Program-made: the position numbers and the translations under genes | Part shown: in pieces, positions 27,429 through 36,168 of the stretch | Layout: every line of letters starts with the position of its first letter | How positions within the stretch are numbered: position 1 is the stretch's first letter | Assembly: GCA_038123275.1 (NCBI GenBank) | Contig: JAYORG010000004.1 | Coordinates: 1-64,000, forward strand | From: CAJQHT01 sp038123275 | GTDB lineage: Bacteria; Pseudomonadota; Alphaproteobacteria; Rickettsiales; UBA1997 | DNA: 64,000 nt | Direction of reading: 5' to 3' | Notes under the pieces: model-generated | What the model saw: only the letters and a program-made list of their open reading frames with translations | Databases searched by the model: none | What the model was told of the DNA's origin: nothing

Positions 27429-28193
27429 ATGTTACTAGAAATAATTCAAATAATAATTGCCGGGGCACTTGGAGCCATATTTGGGTCATATGCTACCTTA
27501 TTTTCACATCGTTTACCAATTGGAGAATCTTGTTTTGGTAGATATTTTGGCCCTAAATCACATTGTCCTAAATGTAAAAAAGTTCTTAGAACAAGAGAAT
27601 TAATTCCAATAATAAATTGGCTAGTTACAAGAGGAAAATGTTCAAATTGTGCCTTTAAAATACCAAGATCTCACCTATTCTTAGAAGTTTCGATTGCCAC
27701 CTTATTCATAATAAACTTCATGTTATTTGAATTTAGTGACCAGTTCATTATATTCTCACTAATCTTAACCGCTGCCATGATAGGGCTAGTAACCGACTTT
27801 AAAAACAATCTTCTGCCCGATGCAATTTTATTTATTATTTTGTTAATAGGTCTATCTAACAGAGTTTTAGTTGATGGAGGTATGATAAATGTTATATTCT
27901 CAGGCGCAATTGGATCTATGTGTGCCCTAGCTTTTTATAAAATTTTCTTTGATGACGGCAAAAATAGCTTAATAACCAACCAAGAACAGGCATATGCATA
28001 TGCTAAATTTATTGCTATTGCATCCGTATGCTTATCTCTAGCATCATTTATACTTTATACAGCTTGTGTTTTATTAATTTTATCCATATTCTTATTATTT
28101 GGAAAATTTTCTCAAAGAAGAAGCCCCAGACTTGGAGCTTGTTTAATTTTGCCATTCGTGTGGCTTCTCATTTACTCACCTTTAAATTACTAA
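27429..28193 (+). CDS. Prepilin-peptidase-like membrane protein lacking the second catalytic Asp
   Basis: A 254-residue paralogue of the PilD gene at 15 kb. The N-terminal domain is fully conserved, with GSYATLFSHRLP, two CxxC pairs (CPKC, CSNC) and RGKCSNCAFKIP. The first protease motif is present (LVTDFKNNLLPDAI). The second Asp motif (GxGD followed by IK) is missing; the corresponding place reads FFDDGKNSLITNQEQ. A protease of this class needs both aspartates, so I infer loss of cleavage, with possible retention of methyltransferase or a structural role. ahcY starts 9 bases downstream. Confidence 0.82.
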   Translation: MLLEIIQIIIAGALGAIFGSYATLFSHRLPIGESCFGRYFGPKSHCPKCKKVLRTRELIPIINWLVTRGKCSNCAFKIPRSHLFLEVSIATLFIINFMLFEFSDQFIIFSLILTAAMIGLVTDFKNNLLPDAILFIILLIGLSNRVLVDGGMINVIFSGAIGSMCALAFYKIFFDDGKNSLITNQEQAYAYAKFIAIASVCLSLASFILYTACVLLILSIFLLFGKFSQRRSPRLGACLILPFVWLLIYSPLNY

Positions 28194-28202
28194 AAAACTA
28201 TT

Positions 28203-29489
28203 ATGACAGATTACAAAATAAAAGACATTAACTTAGCCGACTTAGGCAGAAAAGAGATCACCTTAGCTGAAAATGAAATGCCAGGATTAATGTCCTTAAG
28301 AGAAGAATATGGCACTTCCAAGCCATTAAAGGGAGCCAAAATATTAGGATGCCTACATATGACAGTTGAAACTGCCGTTCTAATTGAAACATTGGTACAC
28401 TTGGGTGCCCAAGTAAGATGGAGTTCTTGTAATATATTCTCAACAAATGATGCTGCTGCTGCTGCAATTGCTAAAGCTGGTATTCCTGTTTTTGCCTGGA
28501 AAGGTGAAACTGAAGAAGAATATGTTTGGTGCATTAGACAAACAATTAACGGTAACAAAAATTGGGAAGCAAATATGATCTTAGATGATGGAGGAGATTT
28601 AACGTTAATGGTACATGAAGAATATCCAGAACTTCTTAAAAACATTAAAGGAACATCCGAAGAAACCACAACTGGTGTTGCTAGGCTTTATAAAATGGCT
28701 CAAGATGGTGAATTAAAAATTCCAGCAATTAATGTTAACGATTCTGTAACAAAATCAAAATTTGACAATCTTTATGGCTGTAAAGAAAGTGTTATTGATG
28801 GAGTAAAAAGAGCCACAGACATTATGATAGCTGGGAAAACCGTAGTCATTGCTGGATATGGCAACGTTGGAAAAGGATGTGCTGAAGCCTTTAAAGTTCA
28901 AGGTGCTAGAGTTATAGTTACCGAGATTGATCCAATTTGTGCACTTCAAGCTTCAATGTCTGGATTCCAAGTTTTACCTATGGAGGAAGTTGCTGATATT
29001 GGAGATATCTTTATTACCACTACTGGCAATAAGGATGTAATTAATATCGAGCATATGAGAAAAATGAAAGATTTAGCAGTTGTTGGCAATATTGGTCACT
29101 TTGACAATGAAATTCAAGTTGAAGCCTTAAAAAATATGGAATGGATGGAAATTAAGCCACAAGTTGACCAAATTAAATTCCCTGATGGCAAAAGAATTAT
29201 TCTTTTAGCCCAAGGCAGACTATTAAATTTAGGATGCGCTACTGGACATAGTGCTTTTGTTATGTCTAATAGCTTTACCAACCAAGTTATGGCTCAAATT
29301 GAATTATGGCAAAATCATACTAAGTATGATAACCAGGTTTATCTTCTACCAAAAGAGCTTGATGAAAAAGTTGCCAGATTACATCTAGACAAATTAGGTG
29401 TTAAATTAACTCAACTAACCAAAGAACAGGCCGACTATATTAACGTAGAAGTAGAAGGGCCTTTTAAATTAGAAAATTACAGATACTAA
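28203..29489 (+). CDS. ahcY: Adenosylhomocysteinase
   Basis: Reversibly hydrolyses S-adenosylhomocysteine to homocysteine and adenosine, recycling the product of SAM-dependent methylation. It has 428 residues. Signatures: CLHMTVETAVLIETL, ATDIMIAGKTVVIAGYGNVG (NAD loop), GCATGHSAFVMSNSF, and the C-terminal KLGVKLTQLT...YINVEVEGPFK ending in Tyr-Arg-Tyr as in most homologues. The start has no upstream ribosome-binding motif. With metZ it feeds homocysteine to methionine synthesis. Confidence 0.97.
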   Translation: MTDYKIKDINLADLGRKEITLAENEMPGLMSLREEYGTSKPLKGAKILGCLHMTVETAVLIETLVHLGAQVRWSSCNIFSTNDAAAAAIAKAGIPVFAWKGETEEEYVWCIRQTINGNKNWEANMILDDGGDLTLMVHEEYPELLKNIKGTSEETTTGVARLYKMAQDGELKIPAINVNDSVTKSKFDNLYGCKESVIDGVKRATDIMIAGKTVVIAGYGNVGKGCAEAFKVQGARVIVTEIDPICALQASMSGFQVLPMEEVADIGDIFITTTGNKDVINIEHMRKMKDLAVVGNIGHFDNEIQVEALKNMEWMEIKPQVDQIKFPDGKRIILLAQGRLLNLGCATGHSAFVMSNSFTNQVMAQIELWQNHTKYDNQVYLLPKELDEKVARLHLDKLGVKLTQLTKEQADYINVEVEGPFKLENYRY

Positions 29490-29507
29490 TAATATTGATT
29501 TTTAATT

Positions 29508-29984
29508 ATGACCAATTTTTTAATCACAAAAGAAGGTTTGGAAAAATTAAGAACAGAAATATCAGACCTTAAAAACGTTCAAAGACCAGCAATAATTGAA
29601 GCTGTTGCCGAGGCTAGAGACCATGGAGACCTAAAAGAAAATGCTGAATATCATGCGGCTCGAGAAAAACAAGGAATGATAGAAGCCTTGATTTCTGACT
29701 ATGAAGACAAACTAGCCAGAGCTAAAGAAATTGATATTTCATCATTTTCTGGTCCTACAATTAGATTTGGCGCTAAAGTAAAATTGGAAAATTTAGATAA
29801 TGGCAAGATTGTCTCCTATCAAATTGTTAGTGAATATGAGGCCAATATTGACCTTGGCCTCATCTCAGACCAATCTCCTGTTGCCAAAGCTTTACTTGGA
29901 AAAGAAGAGGGCGATGATCTAGAAATTAAAACTCCAGGAGGAAACATAGATTATGAAATATTAGAAGTTAAATTTCAAAAATAG
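29508..29984 (+). CDS. greA: Transcription elongation factor GreA
   Basis: Rescues backtracked RNA polymerase by stimulating transcript cleavage. It has 158 residues, normal length. The N-terminal coiled coil carries the acidic tip (EARDHGDLKENAEYHAAREK) and the C-terminal FKBP-like domain contains FGAKVKLENLDNG and SPVAKALLGKEEGDDLEIK. It follows ahcY by 18 bases and is followed by a small membrane protein gene. Confidence 0.97.
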   Translation: MTNFLITKEGLEKLRTEISDLKNVQRPAIIEAVAEARDHGDLKENAEYHAAREKQGMIEALISDYEDKLARAKEIDISSFSGPTIRFGAKVKLENLDNGKIVSYQIVSEYEANIDLGLISDQSPVAKALLGKEEGDDLEIKTPGGNIDYEILEVKFQK

Positions 29985-30014
29985 AGCCTTGAAAATTCTA
30001 TTAACTAAAGTGAT

Positions 30015-30296
30015 ATGAAAAGAAATATATTACTAGAAGGTCTAACAAAGTTTCTTATCCCAGTAGTTACTCTTTATTCTATTTTCTTAATTGCAAGATA
30101 TTTACAGGAAGGTTTATTTACTATTTTCTACTCAATATTATTAATTGCCATATGTGCAATAATTTATTTCTCAGCTAGACAAGAAATTCACGAGGTAAAA
30201 TTAATATTTTCCCTAAAAATAGCTATTTGGCTATTTTTCTTTATTACCTTCTTTTATTTAATATCAGTATTTATCCTTCTTGCTTCTCAAAGCTAA
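30015..30296 (+). CDS. Small three-helix membrane protein, unknown
   Basis: A 93-residue protein with three hydrophobic segments (about 12-28, 32-52 and 66-90). I do not recognise a family. It follows greA by 30 bases and is followed at once by a strong terminator (30311-30364), which supports it as the last gene of the ahcY-greA transcript. Confidence 0.6.
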   Translation: MKRNILLEGLTKFLIPVVTLYSIFLIARYLQEGLFTIFYSILLIAICAIIYFSARQEIHEVKLIFSLKIAIWLFFFITFFYLISVFILLASQS

Positions 30297-30310
30297 ATAA
30301 TTCTAATTTC

Positions 30311-30364
30311 AAAGACCTTTACACAACTAAAATCGTTCAATTTTAGTTGCACAAAGGTCTTTTT
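30311..30364 (+). terminator. Terminator built from a dispersed repeat
   Basis: Arms AAAGACCTTTACACAACTAA and TTTTAGTTGCACAAAGGTCT pair over about 21 positions with a short loop and a T run. The left-arm sequence recurs at 24307-24336 and 35541-35569. Confidence 0.85.
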
Positions 30365-30397
30365 CAGTAAGTAATTATGCCTAAACAGAATAAAACC

Positions 30398-30427
30398 TTG
30401 ACAAGGGTATAGCAAAAGACATAATAA
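30398..30427 (+). promoter_or_regulatory. Sigma-70-type promoter of the pilin-lectin gene
   Basis: TTGACA at 30398-30403, then 17-18 bases, then TAATAA at 30422-30427. It is about 100 bases upstream of the start codon, leaving a long leader that contains a hairpin. Confidence 0.6.
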
Positions 30428-30440
30428 TCGAATTTTAAAA

Positions 30441-30494
30441 TCCCTGCAAATCAGAAGTCACTTAATTTCTACAAAATCTTCTAATTTGCAGGGG
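30441..30494 (+). promoter_or_regulatory. Leader hairpin upstream of the pilin-lectin gene
   Basis: TCCCTGCAAATCAGAAG (30441-30457) pairs with CTTCTAATTTGCAGGGG (30478-30494), with a 20-base loop. It lies between the predicted promoter and the ATG and could act as an attenuator or an mRNA stability element. Confidence 0.55.
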
Positions 30495-30528
30495 TCTGTA
30501 TTTTAATGACTAAACCCATAATTAAGCT

Positions 30529-31395
30529 ATGAAATTGCCTAAAACAAATAAAACAGCATTCTCTATACTTGAACTATCGATAATATTAGTAGTAATTGGT
30601 CTACTAATTATTGGAATTACAGCCGGAAGTTCTTTAATTAGATCAACAACAATGTCCAACGCTAGACTTATTACCTCTTCTTCCCCAGTTCTTGGAATTG
30701 AAAACCTAGCTTTATGGCTTGAGACCACATCAAAAGATAGCTTCTTAGATGGAGAAAACGTTGATGGAGAAGGTGCTAACGCACCAATAATAACCACCTG
30801 GAGAAACATAAATAACCAAGGAACAAAAATAAATGCGATCTCCTCTGGAGAACCAGCCTACACAACAGGCACCATGAATAAACTTCCAGCCATTGATTTT
30901 GATGGTGATAATGATAATTTTGAATTTTCATCAAGTACTTTTTCTACAAATGATAATTTTTCAATATTTATTGTTACCAATATTGACACTGCATCTGTAG
31001 CATTTTCTACATTACTATCTCAAAAAGGAGGTACTGGTACTGGTAGACAAATACTACAACTAAACACCAACAAAAGGCTAAGCTCACAACTTGGCGGATC
31101 CTCCATAACAGGGAATGCTCCTTCATTTGAGCCAGAAATAATTAATTTAAACAATAATAATACCCAAGCCAATAATTTAACCATTTATCAAAATGGGGTT
31201 CAGACAATATCTGGCAATACATCTAATGATGAAGGGGCAAATGGAAATTTTGTCATCGGAGAAAACCACAACAATGAACAAGATATGGATTTCTCTGTCG
31301 GAGAGCTCATAATATATGACCGCTTCCTAAATGATGAAGAAAGACAATCTATAGAAAATTATCTATCAAAAAAATGGGGTATTGCTCTTGATTAA
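30529..31395 (+). CDS. Type IV pilin-like protein fused to a LamG/lectin-like domain
   Basis: A 288-residue protein. Residues 10-30 form a class III prepilin signal: cleavage between Ala10 and Phe11, then FSILELSIILVVIGLLIIG with the conserved Glu at mature position 5. The rest is not a normal pilin head but a beta-rich region with hallmarks of concanavalin/LamG folds: IENLALWLETTS, AIDFDGDNDNFEFSS, FSIFIVTNID, FVIGENHNN, FSVGELIIYDRFLNDEER and the closing IENYLSKKWGIA. The family logic suggests a surface-exposed, sugar-binding minor pilin or adhesin; function is inferred. It has its own promoter and leader hairpin and converges with the bepA-like gene. Confidence 0.82.
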   Translation: MKLPKTNKTAFSILELSIILVVIGLLIIGITAGSSLIRSTTMSNARLITSSSPVLGIENLALWLETTSKDSFLDGENVDGEGANAPIITTWRNINNQGTKINAISSGEPAYTTGTMNKLPAIDFDGDNDNFEFSSSTFSTNDNFSIFIVTNIDTASVAFSTLLSQKGGTGTGRQILQLNTNKRLSSQLGGSSITGNAPSFEPEIINLNNNNTQANNLTIYQNGVQTISGNTSNDEGANGNFVIGENHNNEQDMDFSVGELIIYDRFLNDEERQSIENYLSKKWGIALD

Positions 31396-32750
31396 TCATT
31401 TAAAGAATTGAGCTTCTCTTCTTTCTCTTCTTCAATTATAGCTAAAATATCCTGCGCTTTTATCTTGCTGCTTTTATCCTCATCAGATAAATTCTCCAAA
31501 GCCATTTTAGCATATTGTCTAGCCTTTTTATTCTTTTGTCTTAATAGGTTTAGTTCTGACAATGCCAAATAAGATTTACCCATTTCACCAATTTTTTGGT
31601 AAGCCCTTGCTAGCTCTTTAAAAAGCTGCCCATTATCTTTTTCATTTACACTGGCCTCATTTAAACTTTTTATAGCAAAATTAATAAGATCTCTATCATT
31701 GCTTTTTAAAGAAAGGATAGACCCACTAAGAGCAATCTTAGCCAAATCAGGACTTGGCAATAAATTAATAGCCTTTTTATAAGACTGAATAGACTCTTTT
31801 ATAAGATTATTTTCAAACAAAATTTGTCCTTTTAATTCATGAAAATAACCATTTTTTGGCTGCTCTTTAATTAGCTTATTTAGCTCAAAAAGAGAACGAT
31901 TTAACTTTCCTTTCTTAAAATAAGCTATAGATCTTGCATATTTATCAAAAGAGCTATCACTATTAAAATATTTTAAACTCTCATTACTATCCTGTGTAAA
32001 TGCTGTTATTTTAGCTATAACATATTTCATCTCTTTAGCTATATTATCATCAACTTTTTTAGCCTCGCTAAATTGACCCAAATTAGCCTTAATATAATTA
32101 ATCCTCTTTTGACTTACTGGGTGAGTTAAAGCATATTCATCAATAAAATCTTTATACTGAGATTCTTGTGAATTAAAATAGGTTAATAATTTCATCAACC
32201 CAACCGGAGAATCGTTAACCTCTTTTAAATATTCTAAAGCCAATTTATCAGCCGCCTCTTCTTGTGTTCTAGTATGCTTAACTGCTAATCTTTGAGCTAT
32301 GTGATTACTTCCCATTAAAACAGCATAACCAGCATCACCATTAGCTGTAATAGCGGCCGCAATTCCAGCCAAATAACTTAAAAGAGCCACCTTATTAACA
32401 TCTTTCATAGCTTCATGACCACGAGCCAAATGGCCACCAGCAATGTGACCAACCTCATGAGCAATAACCCCAGTTAAAATATTTGGATCTTCATATTTAA
32501 TAATCAGACCAGTATTAATAAAAATATTTTGCCCTGCCATAACAAAGGCATTAATAGCAGAATCATTAACAATATAAATTTGAAGATCATCTTGATTTAA
32601 ATTTGCAGCCTTAATTAATGGCCTGGTAATCTTTTTTAAAAGATCTTCCGTCTGTGAATCACGAATTAAAGAAAATCCAAATACCATAGAGCTTTTAGTC
32701 ACAAAAACTATAAAGATAATTAATTGTAGCAATTTTATTGGCAACTTCAT
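31392..32750 (-). CDS. bepA: Periplasmic M48 metalloprotease with TPR domain (BepA-like)
   Basis: A 452-residue exported protein (signal peptide ends near VFGFS). The zinc protease motif HEVGHIAGGHLARGHE lies near residue 98, with the third ligand in QEEAADKLALEYL. The last 200 residues form TPR helices (SLFELNKLIKEQPKNGYFHE, SIQSYKKAINLLPSP). BepA-type proteases degrade or help assemble outer-membrane barrels such as LptD. It overlaps the stop of the convergent pilin-lectin gene by 4 bases and is divergent from the EnvZ-like kinase. Confidence 0.93.
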   Translation of the reverse strand: MKLPIKLLQLIIFIVFVTKSSMVFGFSLIRDSQTEDLLKKITRPLIKAANLNQDDLQIYIVNDSAINAFVMAGQNIFINTGLIIKYEDPNILTGVIAHEVGHIAGGHLARGHEAMKDVNKVALLSYLAGIAAAITANGDAGYAVLMGSNHIAQRLAVKHTRTQEEAADKLALEYLKEVNDSPVGLMKLLTYFNSQESQYKDFIDEYALTHPVSQKRINYIKANLGQFSEAKKVDDNIAKEMKYVIAKITAFTQDSNESLKYFNSDSSFDKYARSIAYFKKGKLNRSLFELNKLIKEQPKNGYFHELKGQILFENNLIKESIQSYKKAINLLPSPDLAKIALSGSILSLKSNDRDLINFAIKSLNEASVNEKDNGQLFKELARAYQKIGEMGKSYLALSELNLLRQKNKKARQYAKMALENLSDEDKSSKIKAQDILAIIEEEKEEKLNSLND

Positions 32751-32783
32751 AGATTATAAAAGATATAATTATAGTTTTTATTT

Positions 32784-34142
32784 ATGTTTTTTAAAAAGCT
32801 TGTTCCAAGAACCTTATTTGGCAGATTCTTACTTATTATTGTTGCCCCTACAATAATAGTGCAAATTGTTGCTGTCTATGTTTTTTATTACACTCACATT
32901 GACAGAATTAGTAAATATATGGCACGAAGCCTACTTGGCGAAATGAGCTTTGTCAGTAAATCTATAAATAATGATTACAATAAAAAATCCCTAGAGCTAT
33001 TTACTCAAAATGTAGGTATTGAATTCTCTTTTAACAATACCGAACAACTAAAAGAGGTTGCTAAAATTGCTGATAAAAACTATAAAGCACCAAAAATATT
33101 AAACTTAATCAATATATCTCCTATATTTGATTCTTTAAATAGATTTAAAATAGAGCTTAATAATTATGGTCTAACACCATTTGCACTTTATAAGGATCTA
33201 AATGATAAGAATAAACTAATTGTTAAAATAGCATTAAAAGAGGGTGGGGTTTTAACTTTTAACATATTTAAAAATAGGGTTACTAATTCTAGTAAAACTG
33301 TCTTTATTTTATGGCTTTTAACAGCCTCTTTTTTAACCACCATCATTTCAATCATCTTTCTTAAAAACCAAATTAGATCCATCAAAGGCCTAAATAAAGC
33401 TGCTGAAAAATTTGGCAGAGGACAAGATGTAACAAATTTTAGACCAGGCGGTGCCAAAGAAATAAGATCCGTTGGCATTTCTTTTATTAAGATGAAAAGC
33501 AGAATTGCCAGACAACTATCCCAAAGAACTGACATGCTTTCTGGCGTTTCTCATGACCTAAGAACCCCCCTTACTAGAATGAAGCTACAATTAGAATTAA
33601 TGAAAGAAGATGAGTCCATTAAAGATTTAAAATCTGATATTTCTGATATGGAAAAAATGATTAACGAATATCTAGAATTTGCCAAAGGCGGGAAAAAAGA
33701 AAATAGTCAAAATGTTAACATTGGAGATTTTCTAAATAAAATAATAAAATATTACCACAAACTGCACAAAAATATTATTGATGAAATAGATATACCAAAA
33801 GACTTTGTTATAAACATTAGAAAAAACTCCCTAAAAAGAGCCATAAGAAACTTGATAGATAACAGCTTTAACTATGGCAATAAAGCAGCTTTAGCTGCTG
33901 ACTTAAGAGATGATTTTTTGCAAATTATAGTTGAAGATGATGGCCCTGGCGTTGCACAAGAAGAGCTGCAAAATATCTTTAAACCTTTTTATCGAGTTGA
34001 CAATTCAAGAAACCTGGACAAAATTGGAACTGGACTTGGTTTAGCAATAGTTTTAGATGTTGTTTCTTTTCATGGCGGCACTGTTGAAGCTCAAAAAAGC
34101 TCAATGGGCGGTCTAAAAATAATAATTAATTTACCCATTTAA
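32784..34142 (+). CDS. envZ: EnvZ-like sensor histidine kinase
   Basis: A 452-residue inner-membrane kinase with two membrane segments (about 13-38 and 170-190), a periplasmic loop between them, a HAMP domain (IRSIKGLNKAAEKFGRGQDV) and a HisKA domain with SGVSHDLRTPLTRMK (His257). The ATPase domain has IRNLIDNSFNYG, DGPGV and KIGTGLGLAIV, so it is intact. It resembles EnvZ of the OmpR system, but the ompR partner is not adjacent, and the downstream ugd overlaps its stop by one base. Confidence 0.9.
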   Translation: MFFKKLVPRTLFGRFLLIIVAPTIIVQIVAVYVFYYTHIDRISKYMARSLLGEMSFVSKSINNDYNKKSLELFTQNVGIEFSFNNTEQLKEVAKIADKNYKAPKILNLINISPIFDSLNRFKIELNNYGLTPFALYKDLNDKNKLIVKIALKEGGVLTFNIFKNRVTNSSKTVFILWLLTASFLTTIISIIFLKNQIRSIKGLNKAAEKFGRGQDVTNFRPGGAKEIRSVGISFIKMKSRIARQLSQRTDMLSGVSHDLRTPLTRMKLQLELMKEDESIKDLKSDISDMEKMINEYLEFAKGGKKENSQNVNIGDFLNKIIKYYHKLHKNIIDEIDIPKDFVINIRKNSLKRAIRNLIDNSFNYGNKAALAADLRDDFLQIIVEDDGPGVAQEELQNIFKPFYRVDNSRNLDKIGTGLGLAIVLDVVSFHGGTVEAQKSSMGGLKIIINLPI

Positions 34143-35467
34143 TGAAAATCACAATAATTGGCACCGGTTATGTTGGCCTAGTATCAGGGGTTTGCTTTGC
34201 AAAAATTGGTCATGAAGTAATTTGCGTCGATAAAGATAAAGAAAAAATCACCAAACTAGAAAATGGTCAAATTCCCATTTTCGAACCAGGGCTAGAAAAC
34301 GTACTTACAAATGTTGTTAAATCAAAAAATATTAGCTTTACTACTTCCTTAGAAAAGGCCGCTAAAGACAGTGAAGCAATTTTTATTGCTGTTGGAACTC
34401 CACAAAATGAAGATAATGGTGATGCCAATTTAAAATTTGTATTTGATGTTGCCAGGGAAATAGCAAATAATAGTAATTCATATAAAGTTGTAGTTACCAA
34501 ATCTACAGTTCCCGTTGGCACAGGTCAAAAAATACAAGAAATCATTAGACAAGAAAACAATGATCTAGAATTTTCCATGGTCTCTAACCCAGAATTCTTA
34601 CGCGAAGGAAAAGCTCTTGATGACTTCTTAAATCCAGACCGAGTTGTTGTTGGCTTTAAAGACGAAAAGGCTAAAAACATCATGAAACAAATTTATGCTC
34701 CTTTGGTTGAGCTAAACAAAAATCCAAATTTAGTTACCTACACAGACATCACTACTAGTGAATTAATTAAATATGCCGCCAATTCTTTTTTGGCAACTAA
34801 AGTGGCCTTTATTAATGAAATGGCAAATTTATGTGAAAAAGTTGGTGGAAATATTAAAGATTTAAGTTCTGGAATTGGCTCTGACTCTAGAATTGGCAAT
34901 AAATTCTTGAATCCAGGCCCTGGCTTTGGAGGCTCCTGTTTTCCTAAAGACATTCTTGCTTTAAGCGCCATTGCAAAAAAACACGACATTAACCTATCTT
35001 TGATCAATTCTGTTATAGACTCAAATAATAACAGAAAATTGCAAATGGTACAAAAAATTATTAAATCTTGTAATAATGATGTTAAAAATAAGAAAATTGC
35101 TATTTTGGGCCTTGCCTTTAAAGGAAATACTGATGATGTTCGATACAGCCCAGCCATTGCAATTGTTCAAGGCCTACTAAAATATGAGGCCACAATTCAA
35201 GCATTTGATCCAGAAGCAATAGCAAATAGCAAATCTGAAATTGGAGCTAATAATAATATCTCTTATCACAATAATTATCTAGATGCTGCCCAAAATGCTG
35301 ACGCCTTAATAATAGCTACCGAATGGGATCAATTTAAAGATATAGACCTAGAAAAACTAAAAAACACCCTAAAAACCCCACTAATAATTGACCTTAGAAA
35401 CATGCTAAACCCAAAAGAAGTAGAAAATGCTGGGTTTAAATATATATCTATTGGCTCAAAAAACTAA
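34142..35467 (+). CDS. ugd: UDP-glucose 6-dehydrogenase
   Basis: Oxidises UDP-glucose to UDP-glucuronate with NAD, a precursor for polysaccharide and lipid A modification. It has 441 residues. Motifs: GTGYVGLVSGVCFAKIGHEV at the N-terminus, STVPVGTGQ, NPEFLREGKALDDF, and the catalytic Cys in GFGGSCFPKD. The C-terminal NAD-binding part contains AFKGNTDDVRYSP. It is translationally coupled to the EnvZ-like kinase (shared A in TAATG), which suggests the envelope-stress signal and this enzyme are expressed together. Confidence 0.96.
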   Translation: MKITIIGTGYVGLVSGVCFAKIGHEVICVDKDKEKITKLENGQIPIFEPGLENVLTNVVKSKNISFTTSLEKAAKDSEAIFIAVGTPQNEDNGDANLKFVFDVAREIANNSNSYKVVVTKSTVPVGTGQKIQEIIRQENNDLEFSMVSNPEFLREGKALDDFLNPDRVVVGFKDEKAKNIMKQIYAPLVELNKNPNLVTYTDITTSELIKYAANSFLATKVAFINEMANLCEKVGGNIKDLSSGIGSDSRIGNKFLNPGPGFGGSCFPKDILALSAIAKKHDINLSLINSVIDSNNNRKLQMVQKIIKSCNNDVKNKKIAILGLAFKGNTDDVRYSPAIAIVQGLLKYEATIQAFDPEAIANSKSEIGANNNISYHNNYLDAAQNADALIIATEWDQFKDIDLEKLKNTLKTPLIIDLRNMLNPKEVENAGFKYISIGSKN

Positions 35468-35540
35468 ACACCTCTAAATAACTTATGCAAAAGAAACTAA
35501 TTACCATCCAATTATAAAACTGCTTCAAATCAACTTTTAA

Positions 35541-35569
35541 AAACCTTTGCACAACTAAAATTTAATGTG
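35541..35569 (+). repeat. Dispersed repeat (left-arm copy)
   Basis: Matches the repeat arm at 24307-24336 (shared core ACAACTAAAATTTAATGTG) and the left arm of the terminator at 30311. It has no pairing arm nearby. Confidence 0.7.
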
Positions 35570-35605
35570 TTTTTATTGCCATTTTTAGGATTACAGGAGT
35601 CTTAA

Positions 35606-35634
35606 TTGACAAAAACCGCCATATATGCTATGCT
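35606..35634 (+). promoter_or_regulatory. Near-consensus sigma-70 promoter
   Basis: TTGACA at 35606-35611, 17-base spacer, TATGCT at 35629-35634. It drives the small gene at 35668. Confidence 0.75.
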
Positions 35635-35667
35635 TTATATAAAACCACTAATTATATAGAGGATATT

Positions 35668-35886
35668 ATGAATATTATATGTAGAATTTCAAAATATACT
35701 GACAAAATGATAAAAAAACTTCGTTGGTTTGATTTATCCTTAATCAAGTTAAGCGTTGCTGCTATTATTTTAACAATTGCAAAATTGTGGCCACCTATAT
35801 TATCTCTTGAGTGGCATAGCTATCTAATGATTGCACTAATAGCTAGCATTAGGCCGTTAATGATATATTTTGGCTTACTAAAATAA
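35668..35886 (+). CDS. Small two-helix membrane protein
   Basis: A 72-residue protein with a basic N-terminus and two hydrophobic segments (about 24-45 and 49-70). I do not recognise the family. It is supported by a strong promoter (35606-35634) and one of the few ribosome-binding-like sequences in the window (GAGGA, 8 bases before the ATG). The carefully formed expression signals suggest a highly expressed or recently acquired gene. Confidence 0.65.
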   Translation: MNIICRISKYTDKMIKKLRWFDLSLIKLSVAAIILTIAKLWPPILSLEWHSYLMIALIASIRPLMIYFGLLK

Positions 35887-35892
35887 GCTTAA

Positions 35893-36078
35893 TTAAACCT
35901 TTTGCACAAATCTATCTTCAATAAACTGAATTTCTCTCTTGATTTCTGCTATATATGAAGAAGTTGCCATTATCTTTTGCTCATCCAAAGATTCTAACTG
36001 CTTTGACATTTCCCTAAGATCTTCTGTAAATTGTAGTGCTGATCTTTTAAACAAGATATAGCTTATGTTATTTGACAT
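35893..36078 (-). CDS. Small coiled-coil protein, unknown
   Basis: A 61-residue protein, charged and helical (DLREMSKQLESLDEQKI, IAEIKREIQFIEDRFVQ), with heptad-like spacing that suggests a short coiled coil. No motif is recognised. It converges on the small membrane gene at 35668 with a 6-base gap. Its composition is more protein-like than that of chance ORFs here. Confidence 0.5.
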   Translation of the reverse strand: MSNNISYILFKRSALQFTEDLREMSKQLESLDEQKIMATSSYIAEIKREIQFIEDRFVQKV

Positions 36079-36107
36079 GTATTTTAATGTAGATAATTTA
36101 TTCTGGC

Positions 36108-36168
36108 GTCAGGGGAGTAGCAAACCTAAATTGGCCAACTGTATCTTGCGATACAGTCCTCCCCTGAC
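36108..36168. repeat. Compact two-stem palindrome
   Basis: GTCAGGGGAG and CTCCCCTGAC (36108-36117 and 36159-36168) enclose an inner hairpin ACTGTATC-TTGC-GATACAGT. GC-rich against its surroundings. There is no T run on either side, so it is not a plain terminator. The rest of the 258-base gap shows nothing coding. Confidence 0.65.
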
